DNA of 64,000 nucleotides from Salinilacustrithrix sp003476595 (GTDB taxonomy: Bacteria > Actinomycetota > Acidimicrobiia > Acidimicrobiales > Salinilacustritrichaceae), in assembly GCA_963972525.1 (NCBI GenBank), contig CAXAUZ010000001.1:124001-188000 (forward strand), written 5' to 3'. The translations under genes and the position numbers were made by a program. Positions 35,968-43,991 of the stretch are shown piece by piece. Within the stretch, counting starts at the first letter, position 1; the number at the start of each line of letters is the position of its first letter. The notes under the pieces were generated by a model, which worked only from the letters and a program-made list of their open reading frames with translations, had not been told where the DNA came from and ran no database searches.

Positions 35968-36975
35968 ATGCACTGGGAAGCACGCCTGCGCCGGCTCGCC
36001 GCCGTCCAGTCCGGCGTGATCGGCATCCACCAGATGGGCCACGTCGGCGGCGACCACCGATGGTGGAACAACGCCCGGCGCAATGGACGGTGGGAGCCGT
36101 TGAGCGATCACGTCCTCCGGGCCGACGGCACCCCCGCCACCGTCGAGCAGCGAGCCTTCGCCGGGGTGCTCGACGCCGGACCGACCGCCTTTCTCGCCGA
36201 CGAGTCGGCCCTCGCCTGGTTCGGCACCCGCAACGCCTCGCTCGAGCCGGTGCAGGTCGCACGGCGGCGGGGCACGACGAACCGCTCCGGCGCGCTCGCC
36301 CGTGCGCACCGGCTCCGCGATCTCCGGGCGTGCGACGTCGTGGTCGTGCGGGGGCTACCGGTGCTCTCCCCCATCCGGGCGGCGTGGGGCGAGGCCGCCC
36401 GTCTGTCGGCGTTGCCCGAGGAGTGGGCCGTGCCACGCCTCGAGCGGGTGGTGGACGACCTCCACCGGGCGCACCTGTTGACGTGGGAGCAGCTGCACGA
36501 ATCGATCCGGCGCCTCGGCCGGCAGGGGCGATCCGGCACCTCGCTCATGCGAGCCATCGCCGAGGAGCGCACGCCCGGCGCCAGCGCCACCGAGAGCCGG
36601 CTGGAGGACCGCTTCGTCGAGGTGCTCGAGGAAGCCGGCGTCGATCCCCTGGATCCCCAGGTGGTCGTGGGCGGCGACCGCCCCATCGGCCGCACCGACT
36701 TCCGGGACCCGGACCTGGCGATGGTCGCCGAGATCAACAGCCTCACCTTCCACTCCACGCCTTCGGACCGGGACGCCGACCGCCGCCGCTACACCCAGCT
36801 CGTCGCCGCCAGCTTCTCCGTGGCGGTCGTGTGGGAGGACGACCTCTGGTCCAACCGCTCCGACGTCCTCCGGGTGGTCGCCGACGCTCGGACCGCCGCC
36901 CGCGCGGGCCGCCCCGCCGTGTTCCACACCGCCTCCTGCCCTTGGCCGCTCGACTGCCGAGACCCGATGTGGTGA
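35968..36975 (+). CDS. AbiEi-like/DUF559-type protein with a Vsr-like C-terminal domain
   Basis: The 335-residue protein begins with a short winged-helix-like region (RRLAAVQSGVIGIHQMG), as in AbiEi-type antitoxins, a middle region typical of these proteins (GPTAFLADESALAWFGTR), and a C-terminal segment ESRLEDRFVEVLEEAG...RTDFRDPDLAMVAEINS, with Glu and Asp residues placed as in restriction-endonuclease-like (Vsr/DUF559) folds. Such genes are common, often multi-copy, in actinobacteria and of unproven function. I chose ATG 35968 because the upstream in-frame ATG lies in a repeat. There is no partner toxin gene of the AbiEii type nearby. Confidence 0.68.
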   Translation: MHWEARLRRLAAVQSGVIGIHQMGHVGGDHRWWNNARRNGRWEPLSDHVLRADGTPATVEQRAFAGVLDAGPTAFLADESALAWFGTRNASLEPVQVARRRGTTNRSGALARAHRLRDLRACDVVVVRGLPVLSPIRAAWGEAARLSALPEEWAVPRLERVVDDLHRAHLLTWEQLHESIRRLGRQGRSGTSLMRAIAEERTPGASATESRLEDRFVEVLEEAGVDPLDPQVVVGGDRPIGRTDFRDPDLAMVAEINSLTFHSTPSDRDADRRRYTQLVAASFSVAVVWEDDLWSNRSDVLRVVADARTAARAGRPAVFHTASCPWPLDCRDPMW

Positions 36976-36983
36976 CCGAGGAA

Positions 36984-37034
36984 CCGTTCTGGGCCGCCGA
37001 GCGCGCCTCGCCTCCCGACGCACCGCGGCCCGGT
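36984..37034 (+). repeat. Repeat A, copy 3
   Basis: CCGTTCTGGGCCGCCGAGC, 9 bp after the preceding gene, ending in GCGGCCCGGTTC that pairs back with the flanking GAACC and GGGCCGC. Confidence 0.7.
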
Positions 37035-37152
37035 TCACTCCGGCGATGGCTGCCACGCCCCGGATGGATCGATCGGTACGGGTGGGTACCCTGAGAACCG
37101 TCCGAACACTCGGCGCACGGACCGCCCGCCACCTCGAGCCGAGGAGACGAGC

Positions 37153-37449
37153 ATGTCCATGACCGAGCCCGAACGGCACGAGCTCTACGAGCTGGCCAAA
37201 CGAGACGTCAGCGAGCGGTTCGCCGAGTTGATGATCAAGGCTCTTCCTCCCGATCCCCAGCGACTCGCCACGAAGGATGACCTCGCGGTCCTGGGCAGCG
37301 AGCTCCGGCTCGAGATCGCGCAGCTGCGCACCGAGATGAAGACCGAGATGCGGGACCTCACCGCTGGTCAGACCCGGACGATGATGCTCGGACTTGTCGG
37401 GTCGGTCACGGCCCTCACCGTCACACAGCTGATCGTCGCCGCACTCTGA
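37153..37449 (+). CDS. Small coiled-coil protein with one C-terminal membrane helix
   Basis: The 98-residue protein has a predicted amphipathic, heptad-like stretch from about 10 to 72 (LGSELRLEIAQLRTEMKTEM) and a hydrophobic C-terminal helix (about 78-98), so it is probably tail-anchored. This resembles small DUF1640/CCDC90-like bacterial proteins. The ATG has AGGAGA 6 nt upstream, and TACCCT at 37088-37093 is a likely -10 giving a ~55-nt leader. The function is unknown. It is convergent with the large gene that follows, 9 bp apart. Confidence 0.7.
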   Translation: MSMTEPERHELYELAKRDVSERFAELMIKALPPDPQRLATKDDLAVLGSELRLEIAQLRTEMKTEMRDLTAGQTRTMMLGLVGSVTALTVTQLIVAAL

Positions 37450-37458
37450 GCAACCGGA

Positions 37459-39222
37459 TCAGCGGCCATCCCGGCGGCGGATCATGTCCTCCCGGCGGCC
37501 GCTCGTCAGGTAGCGCGGCGTCCCGAGGTGCGGGTCGTAGGAGCTGAAGATGTCGCCGGCGCCGATCGCTCGGAGGAGCGGTTCGGCTCGGCCGCTCACC
37601 GAGCCCTTCAGGCCGAGCACGGAGAGCATCTGACCGGTGTCGCCGTGATGGAGGCGCCCGTTGGCGTTGCCAACCACCCAGCACACCGCGCCGGCCAGAG
37701 GCTCATCCTTGCTGCGCCGCCGGAAGACCGCGGGATCGCCCGACGCCGAATCGATGAGGAAGCGACGACAGGCCGTGCGCATCTCGACGTCACCGAAGAA
37801 CTCGTCGCAGACCCGGTCGACGAGGCACCCGACGTGCTGGACGCGGCCCCGAATGTCGTCGGGCACAACGTCGAGGTCGAGCGGCTCGTCGGGCAGCGAC
37901 TCGGCGTCGAGTGCCTGGTACGCGTGCTCCCCACCGACCGCTCGGACGTGGGATGAGCGCACCCGCTCCGCCCACCGGGCCTCCCAGTCGATCTCGAACT
38001 GGTCGTCATCGACGGGGAACCCGAACACCTCGAGGAGCGCATCCATCCCCTGCGCCCGTTCCTCGTCGGCGATCGCCGCGAGGTAGTCGTCCTCGTACTC
38101 GTCGATCACGGCCAGGGTCTCCGCGCCGAGCTCGGTCGGGATCCCCGCCTCGCCGTGCGCCCACCGGATGAAGGCTCGGAGCACGATCGGAAGGCGGGCA
38201 AGCTCCTCGAACGGGGCGACGATCTTCCGCGGGACCCAGTCGAGCAGGAGGATCTCGACCCGAGGTGGTCCCCACCGGTACGGGTCGCCACTGCCGTAGC
38301 TGGTCCCGTACCAGAGGATGTGGTCGACGAGGTCGGCGTCCGCAGCATCGAGCCCGACCGCCTCTGGTGAGGCGAGGAAGCGCCCGACGATGGTGTCGAG
38401 CTCCTCCGGTTCCCACTCGCTCGGCTCCGGCGCCTCACCGCCGTCGGGCAGCGACCGCAACGCCCACCGGAGCAAGGGTTGGATCACCGGCCAGGTGTCC
38501 GACTCCAGTGGTGGCACGGTGCGGTTCGACCAATCGATGGCCTGTTCCACGCGGGCCCGGGCCGCTGCCGGATCGACCTCGACGAAGGTGATCCCCCGAT
38601 CGTCCACGTGAGGCCGAGTCACGTCGATCATCTCCTCCACCTCCATCGGGACAGCGAACGCGTCCTTCACAACGGAGCCGAGGTTGTGGTCGATGTAGGC
38701 CACGATCGTCAGCACCTGACCGGTCGGCCAGTGGAGCTGCAGGTAGAGGTTGTCTCCGTCACCGAGCGGGTCCACCGACTCGGCGACGCGCGCCACCACC
38801 GCATCCCCCAGTGCACGGAACCACGGAGGCGTCGACCACCGACGGCCGGCGAGCTCGGTCATGCAACGACGACGCGCCAGTTCGTCGTCGAGCACCAGGG
38901 CGAACACGCCGAGGAGCGCGGTGGTTGCCGGGTCGTCATGCGCCAGGAGCGATTCGAGGAGCGCGGTCCGATCGGTGCGCTCCGGTTCCGGACCGAGCTC
39001 GACCTGCTTGGGGTCCATGACCCACGCCATCGACGATCCGACAGCCAAGAGGTCGAGAGGGTGGTCGAGGCGCAGCATGTCCCCGATGTACGCCAGCGGG
39101 TGCTCGTCGACGGGATGTGAACCGTGCTCGCCGAAGTGCCGGGGACGCGCCGCGCCCGCTCGCTTCGGTGTCACCCGACCTCCGCCGCGGTGGTGCTTGC
39201 CTCCTCGTCGCTTCTTGCTCAT
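37459..39222 (-). CDS. Large hypothetical protein with a DUF6398-like C-terminal part
   Basis: The 587-residue protein starts at ATG 39222 (GGGGAG 7 nt upstream) with a very basic, Gly-rich N-terminus (KKRRGGKHHRGGG), then a long acidic helical region that I do not recognise. Residues ~455-560 (DIRGRVQHVGCLVDRVCDEF, then PLAGAVCWVVGNANGRLHH) look like the DUF6398 module, a small helical domain found at the ends of SEC-C and other multi-domain proteins; this is from memory of the pattern, not a search. It has no signal peptide or membrane segment. It lies inside the repeat-bounded insert between rpsA and polA. Confidence 0.65.
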   Translation of the reverse strand: MSKKRRGGKHHRGGGRVTPKRAGAARPRHFGEHGSHPVDEHPLAYIGDMLRLDHPLDLLAVGSSMAWVMDPKQVELGPEPERTDRTALLESLLAHDDPATTALLGVFALVLDDELARRRCMTELAGRRWSTPPWFRALGDAVVARVAESVDPLGDGDNLYLQLHWPTGQVLTIVAYIDHNLGSVVKDAFAVPMEVEEMIDVTRPHVDDRGITFVEVDPAAARARVEQAIDWSNRTVPPLESDTWPVIQPLLRWALRSLPDGGEAPEPSEWEPEELDTIVGRFLASPEAVGLDAADADLVDHILWYGTSYGSGDPYRWGPPRVEILLLDWVPRKIVAPFEELARLPIVLRAFIRWAHGEAGIPTELGAETLAVIDEYEDDYLAAIADEERAQGMDALLEVFGFPVDDDQFEIDWEARWAERVRSSHVRAVGGEHAYQALDAESLPDEPLDLDVVPDDIRGRVQHVGCLVDRVCDEFFGDVEMRTACRRFLIDSASGDPAVFRRRSKDEPLAGAVCWVVGNANGRLHHGDTGQMLSVLGLKGSVSGRAEPLLRAIGAGDIFSSYDPHLGTPRYLTSGRREDMIRRRDGR

Positions 39223-39280
39223 CGGTCGCTCCCCGTGCGGCTCCTGAAGTCGAGTGTCGCGCACGCAACGACCAGCCAAC

Positions 39281-39328
39281 CGGGTGGCTCTGCACGCACC
39301 AGAGCCGTACACCGCGGCCCAGAACCGG
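39281..39328 (-). repeat. Repeat A, copy 5 (inverted orientation)
   Basis: On the minus strand it reads CGGTTCTGGGCCGCGGTG and includes a GGCTCTG/CAGAGCC foldback. It lies just upstream of the large hypothetical gene. Confidence 0.7.
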
Positions 39329-39340
39329 GAGGTGGCCGAC

Positions 39341-39388
39341 CTGGGGTGCCCAGCACGCCCTGGAGGCGTGCACCGCGGCCCAGAACGG
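39341..39388 (-). repeat. Repeat A, copy 4 (inverted orientation)
   Basis: On the minus strand it reads CCGTTCTGGGCCGCGGTGC followed by an ACGCC...GGCGT foldback and CACCCCAG. It ends 1 bp from the stop codon of the methyltransferase gene. Confidence 0.75.
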
Positions 39389-39389
39389 G

Positions 39390-40130
39390 TCAGGTGGGCT
39401 TGCGGGCGACCAACAGGAACTCGGCGTGGTCGATGTCGGGGGTGCGGCGGGCGTAGTCACCGGGCTCGACCGACCAGACCGCCTCGACGTCGAGACCGGC
39501 GGCCGCCGCCAACAGGCGCAGCTCACGGGGGGTGAAGCCGGTGGTCCACAGGTCGGCCTCGAGGTCGGTGCCGGCGGCGTCCTTCACGGCTGTCCGCTCG
39601 TGCATGACGCCGGCGTCGGCGTCGAAGTCGCCGCCCTCGCCTGCCTGGAACCGGACCTGGAAGTACGCCGAGAACGCAGAGACCGCCAACCGTCCACCGG
39701 GGCGGAGGACCGCGGCGAGCTCACGGAGCGCCTGCAGGTCGGCGTCGATCGGGGCGCCGGGCCCGCCCAGCAACCCGAAGCCGCCCTGGCACAGCGAGAT
39801 CACTGCGTCGAAGCGGGGGGCCACCGGGATCTGGCGGATGTCAGCGACGATCGCCGGCGCCGGCGGATCGCCGGCGAGGACCGAACGGCAGAAGGACTCG
39901 GCCAGGTCGAGGCCGACGACGTCGATCCCCCGGGTCCGGAACGCGCGGACGTGGCGGCCCGGCCCGCACCCGGCGTCCAGCAGACGAGCACCTGACGGCA
40001 GTCCGAGGGCGTCGACGAGGAAGTCGACCTCCTGCTCGGTGCCCTTGGTGAAGGAGTAGCGCAGGTAGGTGTCCTGCATGTGGTCGGCCAGCGGGCGGAA
40101 CCACCGGCCGGACTCGTCGTGTGACGTCAC
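39390..40130 (-). CDS. Class I SAM-dependent methyltransferase
   Basis: The 246-residue protein has LLDAGCGPGRHV as SAM motif I, VVGLDLAESFCRS as the ribose-binding acidic strand, FDAVISLCQGGFGLLGG as motif IV and LRPGGRLAVSAFS as the post-motif helix. The N-terminal FRPLADHMQDTYLRYSFTKG is seen in small-molecule methyltransferases of Methyltransf_25 type. The GTG start is only 15 bp after the polA stop, so it is the last gene of the pdtaR-polA operon. The substrate is unknown. Confidence 0.82.
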   Translation of the reverse strand: MTSHDESGRWFRPLADHMQDTYLRYSFTKGTEQEVDFLVDALGLPSGARLLDAGCGPGRHVRAFRTRGIDVVGLDLAESFCRSVLAGDPPAPAIVADIRQIPVAPRFDAVISLCQGGFGLLGGPGAPIDADLQALRELAAVLRPGGRLAVSAFSAYFQVRFQAGEGGDFDADAGVMHERTAVKDAAGTDLEADLWTTGFTPRELRLLAAAAGLDVEAVWSVEPGDYARRTPDIDHAEFLLVARKPT

Positions 40131-40145
40131 CGCTGCCAGAACGGG
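40131..40145 (-). repeat. Repeat B half-site between polA and the methyltransferase
   Basis: The whole 15-bp spacer reads CCCGTTCTGGCAGCG on the minus strand and carries the CTGGCAGCG core of repeat B next to the GTG start. Confidence 0.45.
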
Positions 40146-42866
40146 TTACTTGGCGGCGGCCCAGGAGTCGCCGAAGGCGATGTTGACCTCGAGGGGCACC
40201 CGCAGGTCGGCGGCGCCGCGCATGGTCTCCTCCACCAGACCGGGGGCGACGTCGCACTCGTCCTCGGGGACCTCGCAGATGATCTCGTCGTGGACCTGGA
40301 GGATGACCTGGGTGTCGAGGCCCTGGGCGTCGAGAGCCTGGTCGAGCCGGACGAGCGCGACCTTGAACACGTCCGCCGCCAAGCCCTGGATGCCGGCGTT
40401 CATGGCCTGACGCTCCCCCGCCTGGCGGATGCGCACGTTCGACGACGACAGCTCGGGGATCTGGCGGCGACGCCCGAAGAGGGTCTCGGTGTAGCCCCGC
40501 TCCCTGGCCTCCTCGACGACGCGGTCCATGTAGGCGTGCACGTTGGGGAAGGCGGCGAAGTAGGCGTCGAGGATGACCGACGCCTCCTTGGTCGGGATGT
40601 TGAGGCGCTGGCCGAGGCCGTAGGCCTCCATGCCGTAGGCGAGGCCGTAGGAGACCATCTTGGCCTTGGCCCGCTGGTCGGGCTGGACCTCGTCGAGGCC
40701 GACGCCGAACACCCGGGCGGCGGTCTCGGTGTGGATGTCGGTGCCCGACTCGAACGCCTCGATCAGGCCCGGGTCCTCGGCGAGGTGGGCGATGCAGCGC
40801 AGCTCGATCTGGTTGTAGTCGGCGACCAAGAGCTTGCAGCCCTCCGCGGGGATGAACGCCTCGCGGAACTCCTTGCCCATCTCCGAGCGCACCGGGATGT
40901 TGTGCAGGTTCGGGTTGTCCGAGCTGAGGCGGCCCGTGCGGGCCACGGTCTGGTTGAACGTGGCGTGGATGCGACCGTCCTCCCGGACGTCGGCCAGCAG
41001 CGAGACCCCGTAGGTGGAGCGGAGCTTCTCGACCTCGCGGTAGGCGAGGATGTGATCGATGATCGGGTGCTCGCCCTTCATCTTCTCGAGCGTCTGGGCG
41101 TCGGTCGAGTAGCCGGTCTTGGTCTTCTTCTGCGGCGTGAGGCCCAGCTCGTCGAAGAGCACCTCGCGCATCTGCTTGGTGGAGTTGACGTTGAAGGGGT
41201 GGCCGGCATCCGCGGTGATGGCCTCGCGCAGCTCCTCGGCCTCGGTGGTCAGCCGGTCCTTCAACCGGGTGAGCACCTCGGTGTCGACCCGGACGCCGAC
41301 ATCCTCCATCTTGGCCAGCACCCGCACGAGCGGCGTCTCGAGCTCGTCGTTGAGCCAGCGCAGGCCCTGGGCGTCGATGGCCTCGAGCAGGGGCACGGCC
41401 AGCTTGCGGGTGCCGAGCGCGACCCGGGCGGTGAGCAGCGACAGCGGGGTGGACTCGTCGGCGCCGAGGTCGAGCTGGCCCTCGGGGGCGGTGCCGTCCT
41501 CGGGCAGCTCGAGCAGGGCGTAGCGCTGGAGCAGGTCGGCGAGGCGGTAGGAGGACTCGGCCGGGTCGAGCAGGTAGGCGGCGAGCGTGGTGTCGATGCG
41601 CAGGCCGGCGATGTCGAGGTCGAGCGCCCACAGCGCCTTCAGCAGCGGCTTGGCGTGGTGCACGGCCAGGCCCCGACCGTCGAGCACGGGGCGCAGCGCG
41701 ACCTTCACGGACTCGTCGGCGAGCACGTCCGCCGGCAGCCACAGCACGTCGCCGGTGGTCTCGTCGAGCTCGATGGCCAGGCCCTCGAGCCCGCCGTGGG
41801 GCCCGTAGGCGCCGGCGACGCCGAGGGTGTGGTCGGGATCGACGCCGTCGGCCCCCGGTGCGATCCGGGCCAGGGCGGCGACCGCGTCGGCTGGGTCGGT
41901 GCCGTCGACGACCTCGGCTTCGAGCACCTCGGTCTGGCGCATCGCCCCGAGGTCCCGACCGAGCGCCTCGGTCAGGCGGTCGAACAGGGTGTGGAACTCG
42001 AGGAAGTCGAACAGCCGCTTGAGCTCGTCGCTGTCGATCTCGCCCATCTCGAGCTGGTCGAGGCCGCCGGGGAGCTCCTCGGAGAGGTCGACGTCGCGCA
42101 GCAGCTCCATGACGATGGCGTTCTCCCGCACGATCTCCTCGTGGGCGGCCAGGTTCTCCTTGAGCTTCGGGGTCTGCTCGTCGAGGTGGGCGAAGATGCC
42201 GTCGAGGTCGCCGTACTTGTCGAGCAGCTTGGCGGCGGTCTTCTCCCCCACGCCGGGGACGCCGGGCAGGTTGTCGCTGGCGTCGCCCCGCATGGCGGCG
42301 TACATGACGTACTTGTCGGGGGTGACGCCGGTGCGCTCGAGGATTCCGGCCTCGTCGTAGAGGGCGTAGTCCGACACGCCGCGCTTGTTGTAGAGGACCT
42401 TGACGTGGGGGTCGCAGACCAGCTGGTACACGTCGCGGTCGCCGGTGACGATGATGACGTCGTGGCCGGCCTCGCGGCCCTGCTCGGCGAGCGTGGCGAT
42501 GATGTCGTCGGCTTCGATGCCGGCCTTGTCCACGATCGGGAAGCCGAGGGTGGTGATGACCTCTCGGACGAGCCCCATCTGCTGGCGGAGGATGTCGGGG
42601 GCCTCGGCCCGGCCCGCCTTGTAGTCGGCGACGCGCTCGTGGCGGAACGTCTTCTCGGGGCGGTCGAAGGCCACGACGACGCCGGCGCTCGGGTGGTCCC
42701 GGAGCATGTTGATCAGCATCGACGTGAACCCGTAGACGGCGTTGGTCACCTGCCCGGAGGCGGTGGCCAGGTCGGTGGGCAGGGCGAAGAACGCCCGGTA
42801 GGTCAGCGAGTTCCCGTCGATGAGCAGGAAGCGGCGGCCGCTCCCCGTCGGACCGGACGCGGCCAC
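40146..42866 (-). CDS. polA: DNA polymerase I
   Basis: The 906-residue enzyme has the N-terminal 5'-3' exonuclease/flap domain (LIDGNSLTYRAFFAL, DASDNLPGVPGVGEKTA) and the C-terminal family A polymerase with motif A (DYNQIELRCIAHLAEDPG), motif B (RAKAKMVSYGLAYGM) and motif C (QVHDEI). In the middle 3'-5' exonuclease region the metal-binding motifs are missing (no DxE, a degenerate HxAK and no YxxxD), so proofreading is probably lost, as in other actinobacterial PolA. Its GTG begins 7 bp after the pdtaR stop. In mycobacteria polA adjoins rpsA; here a ~4-kb insert separates them. Confidence 0.97.
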   Translation of the reverse strand: MAASGPTGSGRRFLLIDGNSLTYRAFFALPTDLATASGQVTNAVYGFTSMLINMLRDHPSAGVVVAFDRPEKTFRHERVADYKAGRAEAPDILRQQMGLVREVITTLGFPIVDKAGIEADDIIATLAEQGREAGHDVIIVTGDRDVYQLVCDPHVKVLYNKRGVSDYALYDEAGILERTGVTPDKYVMYAAMRGDASDNLPGVPGVGEKTAAKLLDKYGDLDGIFAHLDEQTPKLKENLAAHEEIVRENAIVMELLRDVDLSEELPGGLDQLEMGEIDSDELKRLFDFLEFHTLFDRLTEALGRDLGAMRQTEVLEAEVVDGTDPADAVAALARIAPGADGVDPDHTLGVAGAYGPHGGLEGLAIELDETTGDVLWLPADVLADESVKVALRPVLDGRGLAVHHAKPLLKALWALDLDIAGLRIDTTLAAYLLDPAESSYRLADLLQRYALLELPEDGTAPEGQLDLGADESTPLSLLTARVALGTRKLAVPLLEAIDAQGLRWLNDELETPLVRVLAKMEDVGVRVDTEVLTRLKDRLTTEAEELREAITADAGHPFNVNSTKQMREVLFDELGLTPQKKTKTGYSTDAQTLEKMKGEHPIIDHILAYREVEKLRSTYGVSLLADVREDGRIHATFNQTVARTGRLSSDNPNLHNIPVRSEMGKEFREAFIPAEGCKLLVADYNQIELRCIAHLAEDPGLIEAFESGTDIHTETAARVFGVGLDEVQPDQRAKAKMVSYGLAYGMEAYGLGQRLNIPTKEASVILDAYFAAFPNVHAYMDRVVEEARERGYTETLFGRRRQIPELSSSNVRIRQAGERQAMNAGIQGLAADVFKVALVRLDQALDAQGLDTQVILQVHDEIICEVPEDECDVAPGLVEETMRGAADLRVPLEVNIAFGDSWAAAK

Positions 42867-42873
42867 GGCCAGA

Positions 42874-43473
42874 TCAGGCTCCGGCGTCGGAGTCGCTGTC
42901 GGGGCCGATGGTGCCGGCGATGACCTGCTCGGCGATGTCCTTGGCCTTGCCCCGGCTGTTCATGGCCGTCTTCTGGATCCAGTCGAAGGCCTCGTTCTCG
43001 GACATGCCGTGGTTGTCCATGAGGATGCCCTTGGCCCGGTCGACCAGCTTGCGGGTCTCGAGCTGGTCCTCGAGGGACTGGGTCTGGTCGTGCAGCGCCC
43101 GCATCTCGCGGTGGCGGCCGAGGGCGATCTCCACGGCGGGGATCAGCTCGGAGCGCTGGAACGGCTTGACCAGGTAGGCGAGGGCGCCGGCGTCGCGGGC
43201 CTGCTCGATGAGGTCGCGCTGACTGAAGGCCGTGAGGATCAGCACGGCCGACTTCTTCTCGGTCGAGATCTCCCGGGCCGCGGCCAGGCCGTCGAGGCCG
43301 GGCATCTTCACGTCGAGGATGGCGAGGTCCGGCTCGAGCTGGCGCACCAGCTCCACCGCCTCGTCGCCACGACCGGTCTCGCCGACCACGTCGTAGCCCT
43401 CTTCCTGCAGGGTCTCCTTGAGGTCCAGCCTGATGATGGCCTCGTCTTCGGCGATCACCACGCGAGTGGCCAC
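42874..43473 (-). CDS. pdtaR: ANTAR-domain response regulator PdtaR
   Basis: The 199-residue protein has a receiver domain (AEDEAI pocket, Asp 54 in ILDVKMP, Lys in YLVKPFQ) and a C-terminal ANTAR domain (LETRKLVDRAKGILMDNHG). ANTAR regulators bind tandem-hexaloop RNAs and prevent termination when phosphorylated. The mycobacterial orthologue PdtaR lies close to polA, which supports the name. The cognate PdtaS kinase is not in this window. An AAGGAG site precedes GTG 43473; the frame is open further upstream, but that part is unlike the family. Confidence 0.92.
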   Translation of the reverse strand: MATRVVIAEDEAIIRLDLKETLQEEGYDVVGETGRGDEAVELVRQLEPDLAILDVKMPGLDGLAAAREISTEKKSAVLILTAFSQRDLIEQARDAGALAYLVKPFQRSELIPAVEIALGRHREMRALHDQTQSLEDQLETRKLVDRAKGILMDNHGMSENEAFDWIQKTAMNSRGKAKDIAEQVIAGTIGPDSDSDAGA

Positions 43474-43561
43474 AGGAGGTCTCCTTCCCCGCTTCGCAGC
43501 GGCTGCACGGACAGGACTGCCGATGCTGCCACGTCGCCGGAGCCCTGGTCGAACGAAACGG

Positions 43562-43855
43562 TCAGGATGTCTCGGCCACCAGGCGGTCGAGCAGCTCGTC
43601 CTGGCTGGCTTCGAGCCGGGCGATCTCCGCGGAGACGCCGGCCCGGTGCGATCGCATCGACTCGGCGTGGCGGGCGGCCTCGCGGTGCTCCCGCTCGGCG
43701 ACCGGCGTCTCCGACACCAGGGCGCGCAGGCGGGCATCGTCCGCGGCTTCGGAGAGGTGCAGGAGCTGCTCGTCGGCGATCTGGAGCTCCTCCCGGAGCT
43801 TCTGCAACCGCTGCCCGACCTCTCGGAGCCGCCGTTCGACCTGGCGTCTCGACAC
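43562..43855 (-). CDS. Small coiled-coil protein
   Basis: The 97-residue protein is almost entirely helical with heptad spacing of Leu/Val (VERRLREVGQRLQKLREEL) and many Arg/Glu, with no membrane segment. Its GTG start is 7 nt after TAGGAT, so it is leaderless. It is 88 bp upstream of pdtaR on the same strand and divergent from malQ. I do not recognise a family; a dimeric adaptor or structural role is possible. Confidence 0.7.
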   Translation of the reverse strand: MSRRQVERRLREVGQRLQKLREELQIADEQLLHLSEAADDARLRALVSETPVAEREHREAARHAESMRSHRAGVSAEIARLEASQDELLDRLVAETS

Positions 43856-43862
43856 GACCCAG

Positions 43863-43868
43863 ATCCTA
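43863..43868 (-). promoter_or_regulatory. -10 element of a leaderless promoter (coiled-coil protein)
   Basis: On the minus strand TAGGAT is followed by 7 nt and GTG 43855. Confidence 0.6.
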
Positions 43869-43991
43869 CGCCGGAACCCCCTCCTCGAACTGGCAGTGCT
43901 GGTGTCGCAGCGCGGTCGACGGACGGGGCTGACCGGGAGCGACGGTGGGCATGGCTACCGTGGCACCGGTCCCGACCTAGGAGAGGACGCA

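Noticed and set aside
35968..36975. AbiEi-like gene as half of an abortive-infection toxin-antitoxin pair
   Set aside because: No nucleotidyltransferase (AbiEii) gene adjoins it; the C-terminal Vsr-like part points to a different, solitary family.
35814..39388. Repeat A copies as a CRISPR array or IS ends
   Set aside because: Copies are not regularly spaced with unique spacers, no cas gene is present, and no transposase lies between them.
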